From: DTWD01 sp963662965
GTDB lineage: Bacteria > Acidobacteriota > Vicinamibacteria > Vicinamibacterales > UBA8438
Direction of reading: 5' to 3'
DNA: 64,000 bases
Assembly (NCBI GenBank): GCA_963662965.1
Contig: OY759970.1
Location: 434,001 to 498,000, forward strand
Of the stretch, positions 7,792 to 15,943 are shown in pieces. Below the pieces are notes generated by a model. That model was not told the DNA's origin and searched no databases. It saw only the letters and a list, made by a program, of their open reading frames with translations. The stretch's first letter is position 1. Each line of letters begins with the position of its first letter. Position numbers and translations under genes: made by a program.

Positions 7792-8110
7792 ATGCACGCG
7801 ATCGACGGGATGGCCTGCGCCAAGCGCGGGTGTGACACCCGTGGAAACCTGGGCCTCAACATCGTGGGCCACGGTTCGTTTCCGACGAAGTGGGGCCGAC
7901 GCTGGCGGTACCGCTGCACGGTCTGCGGGGGAACGGTCAGCACGAACACGGGGACAGCGTACAGCGGCCTTCGCTGCGCTCGTCGGGCATTCGACCAGGT
8001 CGCGAGCCGGCGCGTCGAGGGTGTGAGCATTTCTGCGACCGCCCGGATCACGGGCCATGCCCGCCATACCCTCGCGCGATGGCTCGAGCGGGCCTCGACA
8101 GCGGCCTGCC
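7792..8110 (+). pseudogene. IS1-type (InsA-like) transposase N-terminal fragment
   Basis: The frame starts MHAIDGMACAKRGC and contains a zinc-finger pattern (CAKRGC ... YRCTVCGGT), then NTGTAYSGLRCARRAFDQVASRRVEG and a helix-turn-helix-like ISATARITGHARHTLARWLERA. This is the DNA-binding head found on IS1/InsA-type proteins. Similarity fades near 8110, where the sequence changes to the tail of a different gene in another frame. No catalytic domain is present. Confidence 0.55.
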
Positions 8111-8495
8111 CACCCGCACCGATACACCACCGGGGCCGGCCGTCGCGATGGCACCGGAACCGGCGCTGTCGTCTCGTCTGGCGGTCCCGGTTCGTGAGCT
8201 CCCCTCCCCTACGATCGAACCGGTCCCCCAGGCCCCGCTTACGATTGTGCTGCGGCCGCGGCGAGACTGCTGGGTCTCGCTGAGGATCGACGGCGAGTCG
8301 GTGGTGCGGCGCGTCATGCGCGCTGGAGAGCAGGAAACCTATGGGGGGCGCGCCGAGATTATCCTAAACGTCGGGGACGCCGGGGCGTTCGCGTTCGCGA
8401 TCAACCAGCGCGCCGGCCGGGCGCTCGGAGCCTCGGGCCAAGTCGTGACCGTGCGCCTGACGCCGCTGAACTACGCCGACTACGTCGAACCGTGA
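8111..8495 (+). pseudogene. RodZ-type DUF4115 C-terminal domain fragment
   Basis: In the frame ending at 8495, a proline-rich linker is followed by LTIVLRPRRDCWVSLRIDGES, MRAGEQETYGGRAEIILNVG and NQRAGRALGASGQVV. This matches the small beta domain (DUF4115) at the periplasmic C-terminus of the cell-shape protein RodZ. The N-terminal HTH and membrane segment are absent, replaced by the IS1-like fragment. It is a truncated gene, not an expressed RodZ. Confidence 0.6.
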
Positions 8496-8503
8496 CGAGT
8501 GGC

Positions 8504-8539
8504 GGTGCTTGCGCCGGTCGCTGTTGATCGGTCGCCTTC
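8504..8539 (+). repeat. 36-bp direct repeat, right copy
   Basis: Same 36 bp as at 7703-7738. It lies just past the stop codon of the RodZ fragment. Confidence 0.75.
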
Positions 8540-8616
8540 GCGCTGGGGGGCCCCGAAGATTCGCGCGCGACTCAGACGACGGTATCCGGAACCTTGAGCG
8601 CCTCCGTACTTCAGCA

Positions 8617-9421
8617 GGCATTGTCAAAGTAAATCGGCTTGAGCCTGGACGTAAGGCCTCATAACCTCCGGTGATGCACAATCCCTTTCGTTATTTCAAC
8701 AGTTCGCCTGAGGTCATCCGCCTCGCGGTCATGATGTATGTCCGCTACCCCTTATCGCTGAGACAGGTCGAAGATCTTCTGTGTGAGCGCGGCATCGACA
8801 TCTGCCATGAGACCGTGCGGTACTGGTGGAACCGCTTTGGTCCAGTGTTTGCCGCGGAGATCCGGAAACGCCGTGTTCATCATAGATTCTATTCGCTGTG
8901 GCGCTGGCATCTTGATGAGGTGTGTGTCCGGATCAACGGGAAGACCCATTATCTATGGCGCGCTGTGGATCACGAAGGCGAAGTGGTAGAGGTTTTTGTC
9001 ACGAAACGGCGGGATCGCAGGGCTGCGCTTGAGTTCCTGACGCGTGCGATGAAGCGTTATGGCCGACCGGCTTCGATCGTCACGGACAGGCTACCGTCAT
9101 ATCGTGCGGCGATGAAGGTGATCGGCAATGAGGGTTGCCAAGAGACCGGGCGCTGGCTCAACAACCGGGCGGAAAACTCACATCAACCCTTTCGAAGGCG
9201 GGAAGGGGCAATGGCTCGGTTCAGAGACATCAAGACCCTGCAGACATTCACCTCCGTCCATGCCTCGATCCACAACCATTTCAACCACCAACGCCATCTC
9301 AATCGCCGCGACATTTTCAAACAAGGCCGAGCCGCCGCCCTGGCCGAGTGGCGTCAACTTGCAGTCTGATAGTCCTTGATTGCAGGTTCTTTGGGTCCAG
9401 CCTAATTAGTCTGACAATGCC
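8617..9421 (+). mobile_element. IS6-family element C
   Basis: The 805-bp element begins GGCATTGTCAAAGTAAAT and ends GTCTGACAATGCC. Only the terminal bases resemble the A-type ends. The flanks differ (CTTCAGCA and ATGGCGAG), and an IS630 fragment abuts the right end. Confidence 0.85.
8671..9369 (+). CDS. IS6-family transposase (element C)
   Basis: The 232-aa DDE transposase is clearly distinct from the A type. It has the IS6 pattern: N-terminal FNSSPEVIRLAVMMYVRYPLS, then LRQVEDLLCERGIDI. The catalytic residues are the Asp in RWHLDEVCVRING, the Asp in SIVTDRLPSY and the Glu in NNRAENSHQPFRRREG. The frame is complete, so it may be active. Base composition is slightly less GC-rich than in its neighbours, which suggests more recent arrival. 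Confidence 0.9.
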   Translation: MMHNPFRYFNSSPEVIRLAVMMYVRYPLSLRQVEDLLCERGIDICHETVRYWWNRFGPVFAAEIRKRRVHHRFYSLWRWHLDEVCVRINGKTHYLWRAVDHEGEVVEVFVTKRRDRRAALEFLTRAMKRYGRPASIVTDRLPSYRAAMKVIGNEGCQETGRWLNNRAENSHQPFRRREGAMARFRDIKTLQTFTSVHASIHNHFNHQRHLNRRDIFKQGRAAALAEWRQLAV

Positions 9422-9423
9422 AT

Positions 9424-9762
9424 GGCGAGAGCTTCCGCGCCTACATCGAACAGATCCTGGTGCCGACCCTGCAGCCCGGCGACATCGTCATTGCCGACAA
9501 TCTCGGGGCCCACAAGGTCGCCGGCATCCAACGCGCCATCCAAGCCGCCGGGGCCACCCTCTGGTACTTGCCACCCTACAGCCCGGACCTCAATCCCATC
9601 GAGCTCTGCTTCGCGAAGCTCAAGGCCCTCGTTCGCACCGCTCGCTGTCGCCGCACCGAGACGCTCTGGCCGTTCCTCGGCGAGTGCTTGGCGCACTTCA
9701 GCCCTGACGAATGCCGCAACTATTTTCGGCACTGCGGGTACTCGGCCGCCACACGGTCATGA
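9424..9762 (+). pseudogene. IS630-family transposase C-terminal fragment
   Basis: The open frame begins at the IS6 boundary (GESFRAYIEQILVPTLQPGD) and contains the second Asp motif DIVIADNLGAHK and the Glu motif YLPPYSPDLNPIELCFAKLK, both hallmarks of IS630 DDE enzymes. The N-terminal HTH and the first Asp are missing, removed at the IS6 element C end. Confidence 0.8.
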
Positions 9763-9770
9763 AAAGCGCT

Positions 9771-10109
9771 TTAGAGTGCGGCCGGGCCGGTCTCCCCGGT
9801 TCGGATGCGAACGGCCTCGCCCATATCGCTCACAAAGATCTTCCCGTCACCAATTGCGCCGGTCCGTGCGGAGGTCTTGATGGCCTCGACGATGGCGTCG
9901 ACCTGCGCATCATCAGCCACGACCTCGATCTTGATCTTGGGCACGAAATCCACGAAATACTCCGCACCCCGGTAGACCTCGGTGTGCCCCTTCTGCCGCC
10001 CGAAGCCCCTGACTTCTGTCACGGTCAACCCCTGGACACCGGTCTTTGTCAGCGCGTCACGGACGCCGTCGAGCACGTGCGGTTTGATGATCGCCGTGAT
10101 GAGTTTCAT
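9771..10109 (-). CDS. glnB: Nitrogen regulatory protein P-II
   Basis: The complete 112-aa PII signal protein is a cytosolic trimer that senses 2-oxoglutarate, ATP/ADP and glutamine status. The T-loop has Tyr51 in RGAEYFVDF, the usual uridylylation site. The B-loop (TGAIGDGKIFV) and C-loop (RIRTGE) nucleotide-binding segments are intact. MKLITAIIKPHVLDGVRDAL is a canonical N-terminus, and GGAGAG lies 6-11 nt before the ATG. No amtB or glnA is adjacent. An IS6 end sits 18 bp upstream of the start codon, so the native promoter is gone and any transcription must come from inside or beyond the IS. GlnB and GlnK cannot be told apart from sequence alone. Confidence 0.92.
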   Translation of the reverse strand: MKLITAIIKPHVLDGVRDALTKTGVQGLTVTEVRGFGRQKGHTEVYRGAEYFVDFVPKIKIEVVADDAQVDAIVEAIKTSARTGAIGDGKIFVSDMGEAVRIRTGETGPAAL

Positions 10110-10127
10110 GGCTGGCTCTCCACTGAA

Positions 10128-10919
10128 GGCATTGTCAGGTTAACTCTCCGCCCGGCACAATGCCGGGATGAACACTCGCCGGCCCCGCTACCATCGGCAT
10201 CGCTTTCCGCCCGAAATCATCAGCCATGCCGTCTGGCTCTACCACAGATACTGCATGAGCTTCCGGGATGTGGAGGATTTGCTGGCCGAACGAGGAATCA
10301 TCGTGTCCTACGAAACCGTTCGCCAGTGGTGCGGGAAGTTCGGCCCCGACTACGCTCGGCAGTTGAAGCGACGACAGGGTCGACTCGGAGATACGTGGTT
10401 CCTGGACGAAGTCTTCGTGACGATCAACGGTCAGCGCCAGTATCTCTGGCGCGCGGTGGATCAAGACGGTGACCTGATCGACATCCTCGTACAACCCCGT
10501 CGGGACGGGCGTGCAGCGCGGAGATTCTTTCGCCGACTGTTGAAGAGTCAGCGACAGGAACCCGTGCGGCTCGTGACCGACAAGCTGGGCAGCTACCGTG
10601 TCGCCCATCGGGACCTCATGCCGCTGGTCACCCATGACACGAGGCGATACGCGAACAATCGCGCCGAAGTCTCGCATCAACCCACGCGACAACGCGAACG
10701 TCAGATGCGAGGCTTCACGTCATCCGACCACGCGCAGCGGTTCTTGCACGTCCACGGTGTCATTCAGAATCTCTTTCGCGTGGGTCGACACCTACTCAGG
10801 GCGGCTCATCATCGGATGTTGCGAGCACGGTCGTTCACCGTGTGGGCCCAGGTGACGGCAGCCTGATCCTGGGATCAACTCGCCTCATTCTGGCCCGGAC
10901 TCGTTAAGTTGACAGTGCC
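10128..10919 (+). mobile_element. IS6-family element A, copy 3
   Basis: This 792-bp element is in the opposite orientation to the other A copies. Its GGCATTGTC end lies just upstream of glnB. The flanking octamers (CCACTGAA and CAACGAAA) do not match. Confidence 0.88.
10168..10866 (+). CDS. IS6-family transposase (element A, copy 3)
   Basis: The 232-aa transposase has the same protein sequence as copies 1 and 2. It is transcribed divergently from glnB, so the 58 bp between the two start codons contain any shared promoter. Confidence 0.9.
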   Translation: MNTRRPRYHRHRFPPEIISHAVWLYHRYCMSFRDVEDLLAERGIIVSYETVRQWCGKFGPDYARQLKRRQGRLGDTWFLDEVFVTINGQRQYLWRAVDQDGDLIDILVQPRRDGRAARRFFRRLLKSQRQEPVRLVTDKLGSYRVAHRDLMPLVTHDTRRYANNRAEVSHQPTRQRERQMRGFTSSDHAQRFLHVHGVIQNLFRVGRHLLRAAHHRMLRARSFTVWAQVTAA

Positions 10920-11026
10920 CAACGAAAGGCCTACGTCGGTGCCAGTTTGAACCACCCCCCTGTGCCAATAATCTGTGAGACAACCTCCCTGGTGAGATTA
11001 GTGTAGGGGCGGGGAAGGTTGGAGAG

Positions 11027-11515
11027 ATGACTCGCATGCCAGAGGCCGTGGAGATGGACGTGGTCGCGGGGCCGGGGGCGACGGGAGCCCGGAGGGCGAC
11101 GGGAGGCCCCGGCCCCATGACCACGTCACGCCCGCCCGACCCTGACCCGGAGGTGCCGGCGACGGTCCAGCGCCGGCGCTTCTCCGCAGAATATCGGCTC
11201 CGCATCCTCACGCAAGCCGACGCGTGCAAGAAGCCCGGCGAGGTGGGGGCCCTGTTGCGTCGCGAGGGGCTGTACTCGTCGCTGTTGACGAACTGGCGGC
11301 GGCAGCGGGAGGCGGGGGCGCTGCGCGAGATGCGCGGGCGCCGGCGGGGGCCGACACCCCGCCCCGTTGACCCGCGCGTGAAGCAGCTCGAGGTGGAGAA
11401 CCGCCGGCTCCAGCGGAAGCTGCAGCGGGCGGAGACGATCATGACGCTCCAAAAAAAAGTTGCCGAGATCCTGGGGATCCCCCTGACACCCAGCGACGAC
11501 GACGAGACCGACTGA
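11027..11515 (+). CDS. IS3-family OrfA (HTH/leucine zipper)
   Basis: The 162-aa OrfA has RRRFSAEYRLRILTQADACKK and a helix-turn-helix core (GEVGALLRREGLYSSLLTNWRRQ). A heptad-rich zipper follows (KQLEVENRRLQRKLQRAE). It binds the IS ends and helps assemble the transposase. The N-terminal 45 residues are an unusual Gly/Pro/Arg-rich extension, so translation may start further in. Its stop overlaps the OrfB start as TGATG. An A-tract (AAAAAAAA at about 11451-11458) upstream of the overlap resembles a slippery site for an OrfAB fusion. Confidence 0.85.
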   Translation: MTRMPEAVEMDVVAGPGATGARRATGGPGPMTTSRPPDPDPEVPATVQRRRFSAEYRLRILTQADACKKPGEVGALLRREGLYSSLLTNWRRQREAGALREMRGRRRGPTPRPVDPRVKQLEVENRRLQRKLQRAETIMTLQKKVAEILGIPLTPSDDDETD

Positions 11516-12633
11516 TGCGCGCCATCGAGGCCGTCACGACGCCGGGCGAGACGGCGGCGCTGTGTCACAGCGTCGGCGTGTCCCGGGCGGCGCTCTATCG
11601 CCGGCGGCGCCCCGCGCCCCGCGCCACACCACCGCGGCCCCGTGCGCCGTCGCCGCGCGCGCTGGGTGCCACCGAACGCCAGGCGGTGCTCAACGTGTTG
11701 CACAGCGAGCGGTTCATCGACCAGTCGCCCGCCGAAGTCCATGCCACGTTGCTCGAGGAGCAGCGGTACCTCTGTGCCCCGCGCACAATGTATCGGGTGC
11801 TCGCGGCGGCCACGGAAGTGCGCGAGCGGCGCGCCCAGGCCCGGCATCCGGCGTATACCGCACCCGAGCTCGTGGCAACGCGCCCGAATCAGGTCTGGTC
11901 GTGGGACATCACCAAACTCAAGGGCTCGATCCCGTACCGCTACTACTCGCTGTACGTCATCCTCGACCTCTTCAGCCGCTACGCGGTGGGCTGGATGGTC
12001 GCGCGCCACGAAAATGCGCACCTGGCGGAGCGCCTGATTGCGGCGACCTGCCTGAAGCAGGGCATCGCCCCGCACCAACTCACCATTCATGCGGACCGTG
12101 GCGCGCCTATGCGGAGCAAGCTCGTCGCGCTGCTCTTCTCGGATCTGGGCATCGACGCCAGTCATTCGCGGCCCCGCGTGAGCAACGACAATCCGTTCTC
12201 CGAAGCGCAGTTCCGGACCGTGAAGTACCGGCCGGAGTTTCCTGGCCGGTTCGGCTCGCTCCAACACGCCCGCGCCGTCAGCCGCGATCTGTTCGCGTGG
12301 TACAACGACGCGCACCATCACAGCGGCCTCAGCTACCTGACACCAACCGCCGTGCACTACGGCCGCGCCGCGACGGTCCTCGCGGTCCGGCACCGCACGC
12401 GCCTGGCGGCATACGCCGCCCATCCCGAGCGGTTCGTGCAGGGGCCACCACGTCCAGAAACACCGCCCACGGCCGTGTGGATCAATCGGCCGCCGCAACC
12501 GACCCGCGAGGATGCCCCAGGAGCGACGCCCGTCACCCCGGACGACCCACAGTATGGGGTGATCCGCCGGTCACAACCCATCCGTGACGATCGCCCGATC
12601 ACGCTCGTCACCAGCGTGGGGTCGCTACAGTAA
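11515..12633 (+). CDS. IS3-family transposase OrfB
   Basis: The 372-aa DDE transposase has an N-terminal HTH_21-like region (RQAVLNVLHSERFIDQSPAEVHATL). An integrase core follows, with Asp in WSWDITKLKG, Asp in IHADRGAPM and Glu in NDNPFSEAQFRTVKY. It cuts and joins IS ends through a figure-eight intermediate in this family. The C-terminal 90 residues are Pro/Thr-rich and longer than in many IS3 enzymes. The frame is uninterrupted, so the element may be functional. Confidence 0.9.
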   Translation: MRAIEAVTTPGETAALCHSVGVSRAALYRRRRPAPRATPPRPRAPSPRALGATERQAVLNVLHSERFIDQSPAEVHATLLEEQRYLCAPRTMYRVLAAATEVRERRAQARHPAYTAPELVATRPNQVWSWDITKLKGSIPYRYYSLYVILDLFSRYAVGWMVARHENAHLAERLIAATCLKQGIAPHQLTIHADRGAPMRSKLVALLFSDLGIDASHSRPRVSNDNPFSEAQFRTVKYRPEFPGRFGSLQHARAVSRDLFAWYNDAHHHSGLSYLTPTAVHYGRAATVLAVRHRTRLAAYAAHPERFVQGPPRPETPPTAVWINRPPQPTREDAPGATPVTPDDPQYGVIRRSQPIRDDRPITLVTSVGSLQ

Positions 12634-12722
12634 ATGCGGAATCAGGTTGTCTCAAAGGCATTGACACGGCCCGCACTACGGCGTCGCTCAGATCACAGAA
12701 GACCATGACAGCAGAGAGTGAG

Positions 12723-13097
12723 ATGAAGATGAGAACCACACTGATTGCCCTTTTTGTTACTTTGCTTTCTATTGGATGTCAGCAAGCTCCGCTGCCTGAC
12801 CTGAGAGGCCAGGCTCAGGAGGCGATTGAGGGCGCACGAACGAGAGCCGAGGAATTGCGAGAGCTGTCGGAGGAAGAACTCCAGGCGCTCTGGGCCATCG
12901 AATACACCTCACTTCATGTGTCGCCCGCTGATCTTGCACAAGTGGACGAGCAGCTTAATGAGTTGGGGCAAGAGCGATGGGAGTGCTACCACGTCAGCGA
13001 CAACGGACAAGGTCGAACGTTCTATTTCAAGAGAAACAGGTCGAACGTGACGGCCTATCTGAAAGACTTGCTGAAGCTCGGAGCGATAGCCTTCTAG
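12723..13097 (+). CDS. Small predicted lipoprotein
   Basis: The 124-aa precursor has a lipoprotein signal: MKMRTTLIALFVTLLSIGCQQ, with the lipobox LSIGC, so Cys19 would be lipid-modified and the protein membrane-anchored. The mature part begins with a charged helix (EEL repeats) and continues to QVDEQLNELGQERWECYHVSDNGQGRTFYFKRN, which resembles small DUF4177-like domains. The start is set at the Met giving a normal signal; an earlier in-frame Met is possible. The function is unknown. An IS3 element lies 68 bp upstream and a kinase stub starts 11 bp downstream. Confidence 0.6.
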   Translation: MKMRTTLIALFVTLLSIGCQQAPLPDLRGQAQEAIEGARTRAEELRELSEEELQALWAIEYTSLHVSPADLAQVDEQLNELGQERWECYHVSDNGQGRTFYFKRNRSNVTAYLKDLLKLGAIAF

Positions 13098-13108
13098 ATT
13101 GCAAGGTC

Positions 13109-13184
13109 ATGCCTTTACAACCCGGCACCACCCTCGGCCATTACGACGTCACCGCCAAGATCGGCGAAGGCGGCATGGGCATCG
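13109..13184 (+). pseudogene. Pkn-type Ser/Thr kinase gene, 5' stub
   Basis: The stub reads MPLQPGTTLGHYDVTAKIGEGGMG, the glycine-rich loop of an acidobacterial Pkn2-like kinase. Homology ends within the loop and the sequence changes to the leader of the HNH gene. A matching kinase 3' end is found after that gene (13639-13710). Confidence 0.65.
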
Positions 13185-13248
13185 GCGCGCAGCATAGTCC
13201 ACCCGTCCACTCTTCCCAGGACAGAACAGGCGCTTCGAGGAGGCGCAC

Positions 13249-13632
13249 ATGTCATCAAAGAAGACCCAAGCAGAGAACGACAGCCGGGACCCGATTATTG
13301 TCGAGGCACAGCGCTACCGCGATCAACGGGCCAATACCTATCGGGAGCAAGCGCTCAAGATATATCCCTGGATCTGTGCGCGGTGCGGTCGCGAATTCAG
13401 CGGCAAGAAGCTTCGCGAGCTTACGGTCCATCACAGGGACCATAACCACGACAACAATCCACCCGATGGGAGCAACTGGGAATTGCTGTGTCTCTACTGT
13501 CACGAAAACGAGCACGCGCGGCAGCAGGTAGCTGACGCGTATGGGGCGGCGACCCCGGGCGAGGAGCGAGAACCCACGTCGACCTATAAGCCGTTTGCCA
13601 ATCTTGCGGATGTGTTGAAACGCAACACATAG
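13249..13632 (+). CDS. HNH endonuclease (YajD-like)
   Basis: The 127-aa product is a compact HNH nuclease. Cys pairs ICARCG and LCLYCHE (zinc site) surround the catalytic HHRDHNHDNNPPDGSNWELLC segment, the beta-beta-alpha metal fold. Such stand-alone HNH proteins nick or cut DNA and occur in phages, mobile introns and restriction systems. A Shine-Dalgarno AGGAGG lies 6 nt before the ATG. The gene sits precisely between a kinase 5' stub and a kinase 3' stub, as if it replaced the interior of a kinase gene. Its role is unknown; a selfish or defence role is possible. Confidence 0.8.
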   Translation: MSSKKTQAENDSRDPIIVEAQRYRDQRANTYREQALKIYPWICARCGREFSGKKLRELTVHHRDHNHDNNPPDGSNWELLCLYCHENEHARQQVADAYGAATPGEEREPTSTYKPFANLADVLKRNT

Positions 13633-13638
13633 CCTCCG

Positions 13639-13710
13639 CTCGACCCGCTCCGCTCCGACCCCCGCTTCGGGGCCCTCCTGAAGAAAATGAACTTCCCGGC
13701 GCAGGCGTAG
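13639..13710 (+). pseudogene. Kinase/TPR protein gene, 3' stub
   Basis: Twenty-three codons read LDPLRSDPRFGALLKKMNFPAQA and then TAG. This is the standard C-terminal sequence of TPR-tailed acidobacterial kinases. It starts 6 nt after the HNH stop codon. From 13711 to 13937 nothing further is recognised. Confidence 0.55.
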
Positions 13711-13937
13711 TGTCCTTCGAGTCATATCGCTGCACGCTGTTCTGTTCACGAGCTTGACCCGGACACCAGTGCCCGTATGATCGGCCTGGTCAACCCATCA
13801 CAGCCCAAGGAGGGCCAGTGCAGCTCGGCTTTGGTCGGCGCGTTTGGCTCGGATGCGGTCACCCGTCGTCCCGAGGGGTGGGGAGAGGTGCGTGGAGACC
13901 GCGAGTAACACCTGGGTGTCGTTAAGGAGGCTGGGAC

Positions 13938-14054
13938 ATGCCTAGCACTGCAAGTGCGCTCACTACGCTGCTGTTTGGACTTAGTCTGTTGGCACCAGTG
14001 GTTCTTGTTCTCGCAGGAATCGTGTTCGCGTTGATAACCCGATCCAAGAGCTAG
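13938..14054 (+). CDS. 38-aa single-span membrane microprotein
   Basis: The reading frame runs from ATG 13938 to TAG 14054. A near-perfect Shine-Dalgarno, TAAGGAGG, lies 7 nt before the ATG. The product is MPSTASALTTLLFGLSLL followed by APVVLVLAGIVFALITRSKS: one long hydrophobic segment and a basic C-terminal tail, which predicts an N-out, C-in inner-membrane peptide. I do not recognise a family. The strong ribosome site is the main reason to call it a gene; a type I toxin-like peptide is possible but unproven. Confidence 0.5.
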   Translation: MPSTASALTTLLFGLSLLAPVVLVLAGIVFALITRSKS

Positions 14055-14262
14055 GGAGCAGGTCAGACGGGTCAGTGTAGCGAAACCATCCCGGCATTGC
14101 TGCGATACACGGAATCGAGGAGTCAGACGGCCAGCAGGCACTCGTCCTCGAACTGGTCGAAGTCCCGGCAACTCTTTGTTCTCATAGCGCGGAGCAGGGA
14201 AACCTGTGCCCTGACGAGCGACTGCGCTACGGCGGGCTGAGCCAACCCGTTAGGTATTCACC

Positions 14263-14514
14263 ATGACTGACGACGATCTGAAGGCAGAAATCGAGCGACT
14301 GCGGGCAGAGAACGAACGGCTCAAGAGGCCGCACGAGCGAGGCTTAAGTATGAAGGTGAGCCCGAAAGGTGCGCTCTCCGTGTATGGGTTGGGTCGGTTC
14401 CCTGTGTCGCTTTACAAGGAGCAATGGGCACGGCTGCTCGACGCCGCTGACGACATTCGCAGCTTTCTCAAGGAAAACGACGCCCAACTCAAGTCCAAGG
14501 GGACACCCGGCTAA
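14263..14514 (+). CDS. Conserved hypothetical protein with N-terminal coiled coil
   Basis: The 83-aa product starts with a heptad-rich helix (DDLKAEIERLRAENERLKR). A conserved core follows, KVSPKGALSVYGLGRFPVSLYKEQWARLLDAADDIRSFLKEN. I recall this GALSVYGLGRFPVTLY pattern as a widespread small cytosolic protein family of unknown function. The frame is complete. It has no obvious operon partner; an IS6 element lies 118 bp downstream. Confidence 0.6.
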   Translation: MTDDDLKAEIERLRAENERLKRPHERGLSMKVSPKGALSVYGLGRFPVSLYKEQWARLLDAADDIRSFLKENDAQLKSKGTPG

Positions 14515-14632
14515 CGCCGAGACCACGCTGAAGCTGAACGATCACACCGTCTACAAGACGCGCATCGTCATTCTCGAAGATGCTGTCACAGACTTGGCTG
14601 ACTCGGCGGCGGTGTCGGCGGGACCGGCGGCG

Positions 14633-15424
14633 GGCACTGTCAACTTAACGAGTCCGGGCCAGAATGAGGCGAGTTGATCCCAGGATCAGGCTGCCGTCAC
14701 CTGGGCCCACACGGTGAACGACCGTGCTCGCAACATCCGATGATGAGCCGCCCTGAGTAGGTGTCGACCCACGCGAAAGAGATTCTGAATGACACCGTGG
14801 ACGTGCAAGAACCGCTGCGCGTGGTCGGATGACGTGAAGCCTCGCATCTGACGTTCGCGTTGTCGCGTGGGTTGATGCGAGACTTCGGCGCGATTGTTCG
14901 CGTATCGCCTCGTGTCATGGGTGACCAGCGGCATGAGGTCCCGATGGGCGACACGGTAGCTGCCCAGCTTGTCGGTCACGAGCCGCACGGGTTCCTGTCG
15001 CTGACTCTTCAACAGTCGGCGAAAGAATCTCCGCGCTGCACGCCCGTCCCGACGGGGTTGTACGAGGATGTCGATCAGGTCACCGTCTTGATCCACCGCG
15101 CGCCAGAGATACTGGCGCTGACCGTTGATCGTCACGAAGACTTCGTCCAGGAACCACGTATCTCCGAGTCGACCCTGTCGTCGCTTCAACTGCCGAGCGT
15201 AGTCGGGGCCGAACTTCCCGCACCACTGGCGAACGGTTTCGTAGGACACGATGATTCCTCGTTCGGCCAGCAAATCCTCAACATCCCGGAAGCTCATGCA
15301 GTATCTGTGGTAGAGCCAGACGGCATGGCTGATGATGTCGGGCGGAAAGCGATGCCGATGGTAGCGGGGCCGGCGAGTGTTCATCCCGGCATTGTGCCGG
15401 GCGGAGAGTTAACCTGACAATGCC
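14633..15424 (-). mobile_element. IS6-family element A, copy 4
   Basis: This 792-bp element has intact ends. It cuts off the 3' end of the gene at 15425-15792. The flanking octamers do not match. Confidence 0.88.
14686..15384 (-). CDS. IS6-family transposase (element A, copy 4)
   Basis: The 232-aa transposase differs from the other A copies by Glu-to-Asp in the N-terminal PPEIISHAV segment. The catalytic residues are unchanged and the frame is intact. Confidence 0.9.
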   Translation of the reverse strand: MNTRRPRYHRHRFPPDIISHAVWLYHRYCMSFRDVEDLLAERGIIVSYETVRQWCGKFGPDYARQLKRRQGRLGDTWFLDEVFVTINGQRQYLWRAVDQDGDLIDILVQPRRDGRAARRFFRRLLKSQRQEPVRLVTDKLGSYRVAHRDLMPLVTHDTRRYANNRAEVSHQPTRQRERQMRGFTSSDHAQRFLHVHGVIQNLFRVGRHLLRAAHHRMLRARSFTVWAQVTAA

Positions 15425-15792
15425 TTCGGCTTAGTTTGTGCGTGGAGAGTTTTGAAAGCGATTTCTGCTGCATACGAAGTCAACACAATTACAGCCACGG
15501 CGTTTCCCATCATATTTGGGTGCTTTCCACCACCGCTGTCTCGGTGCTCGACGTGATCATCCAGCTCGCGAATGAGAAGCATCGCTGAGTTCTGAAGACC
15601 CTGGAGCATCTCCAAAGAACGAGGGATATTCCAGTGTGCGTTTATGCCGTCACCCTTCAGGCGGATCGTCATCAGGTTCAATCCTCTGGCTATATCCGAG
15701 TTTCCCAAAGGGCGTAAGTACCTGACATCCCTGTCTTTCCGTGGTAAATCGAGCGTTCGGCCTGCACAGGTCGGCGGCTTCGATGTGAACAA
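15425..15792 (-). pseudogene. Unknown protein, 3'-truncated by IS6
   Basis: The first 122 or so codons survive (MFTSKPPTCAGRTLDLPRKDRD ... VIVLTSYAAEIAFKTLHAQTKPKA) before the IS6 end interrupts and adds four foreign residues. The helix SYAAEIAFKTLHA resembles the start of HEPN-like helical bundles, but not enough remains to assign it. Translation may begin at a later Met (MTIRLKGDG). Confidence 0.35.
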
Positions 15793-15943
15793 TAGTCATT
15801 CACGGGTCGACTGCAGTCCGAGGACGCGGCGATCTTGTCGCATACGGATGGGCCCTGTGGAAGCTGACGGCGCCGTGGACGCCCCCAACGCGCCGACCGC
15901 CCCCGCTCGTGTGCATGGGCCGCAACGGCTTGGACGGATCAGG

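Larger units (their letters stand above)
10976..12654 (+). mobile_element. IS3-family element
   Basis: The 1679-bp element has 11-bp inverted ends TGAGACAACCT and AGGTTGTCTCA, and two overlapping frames as in IS3 elements. It is the only IS3 copy in the window. Confidence 0.82.
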
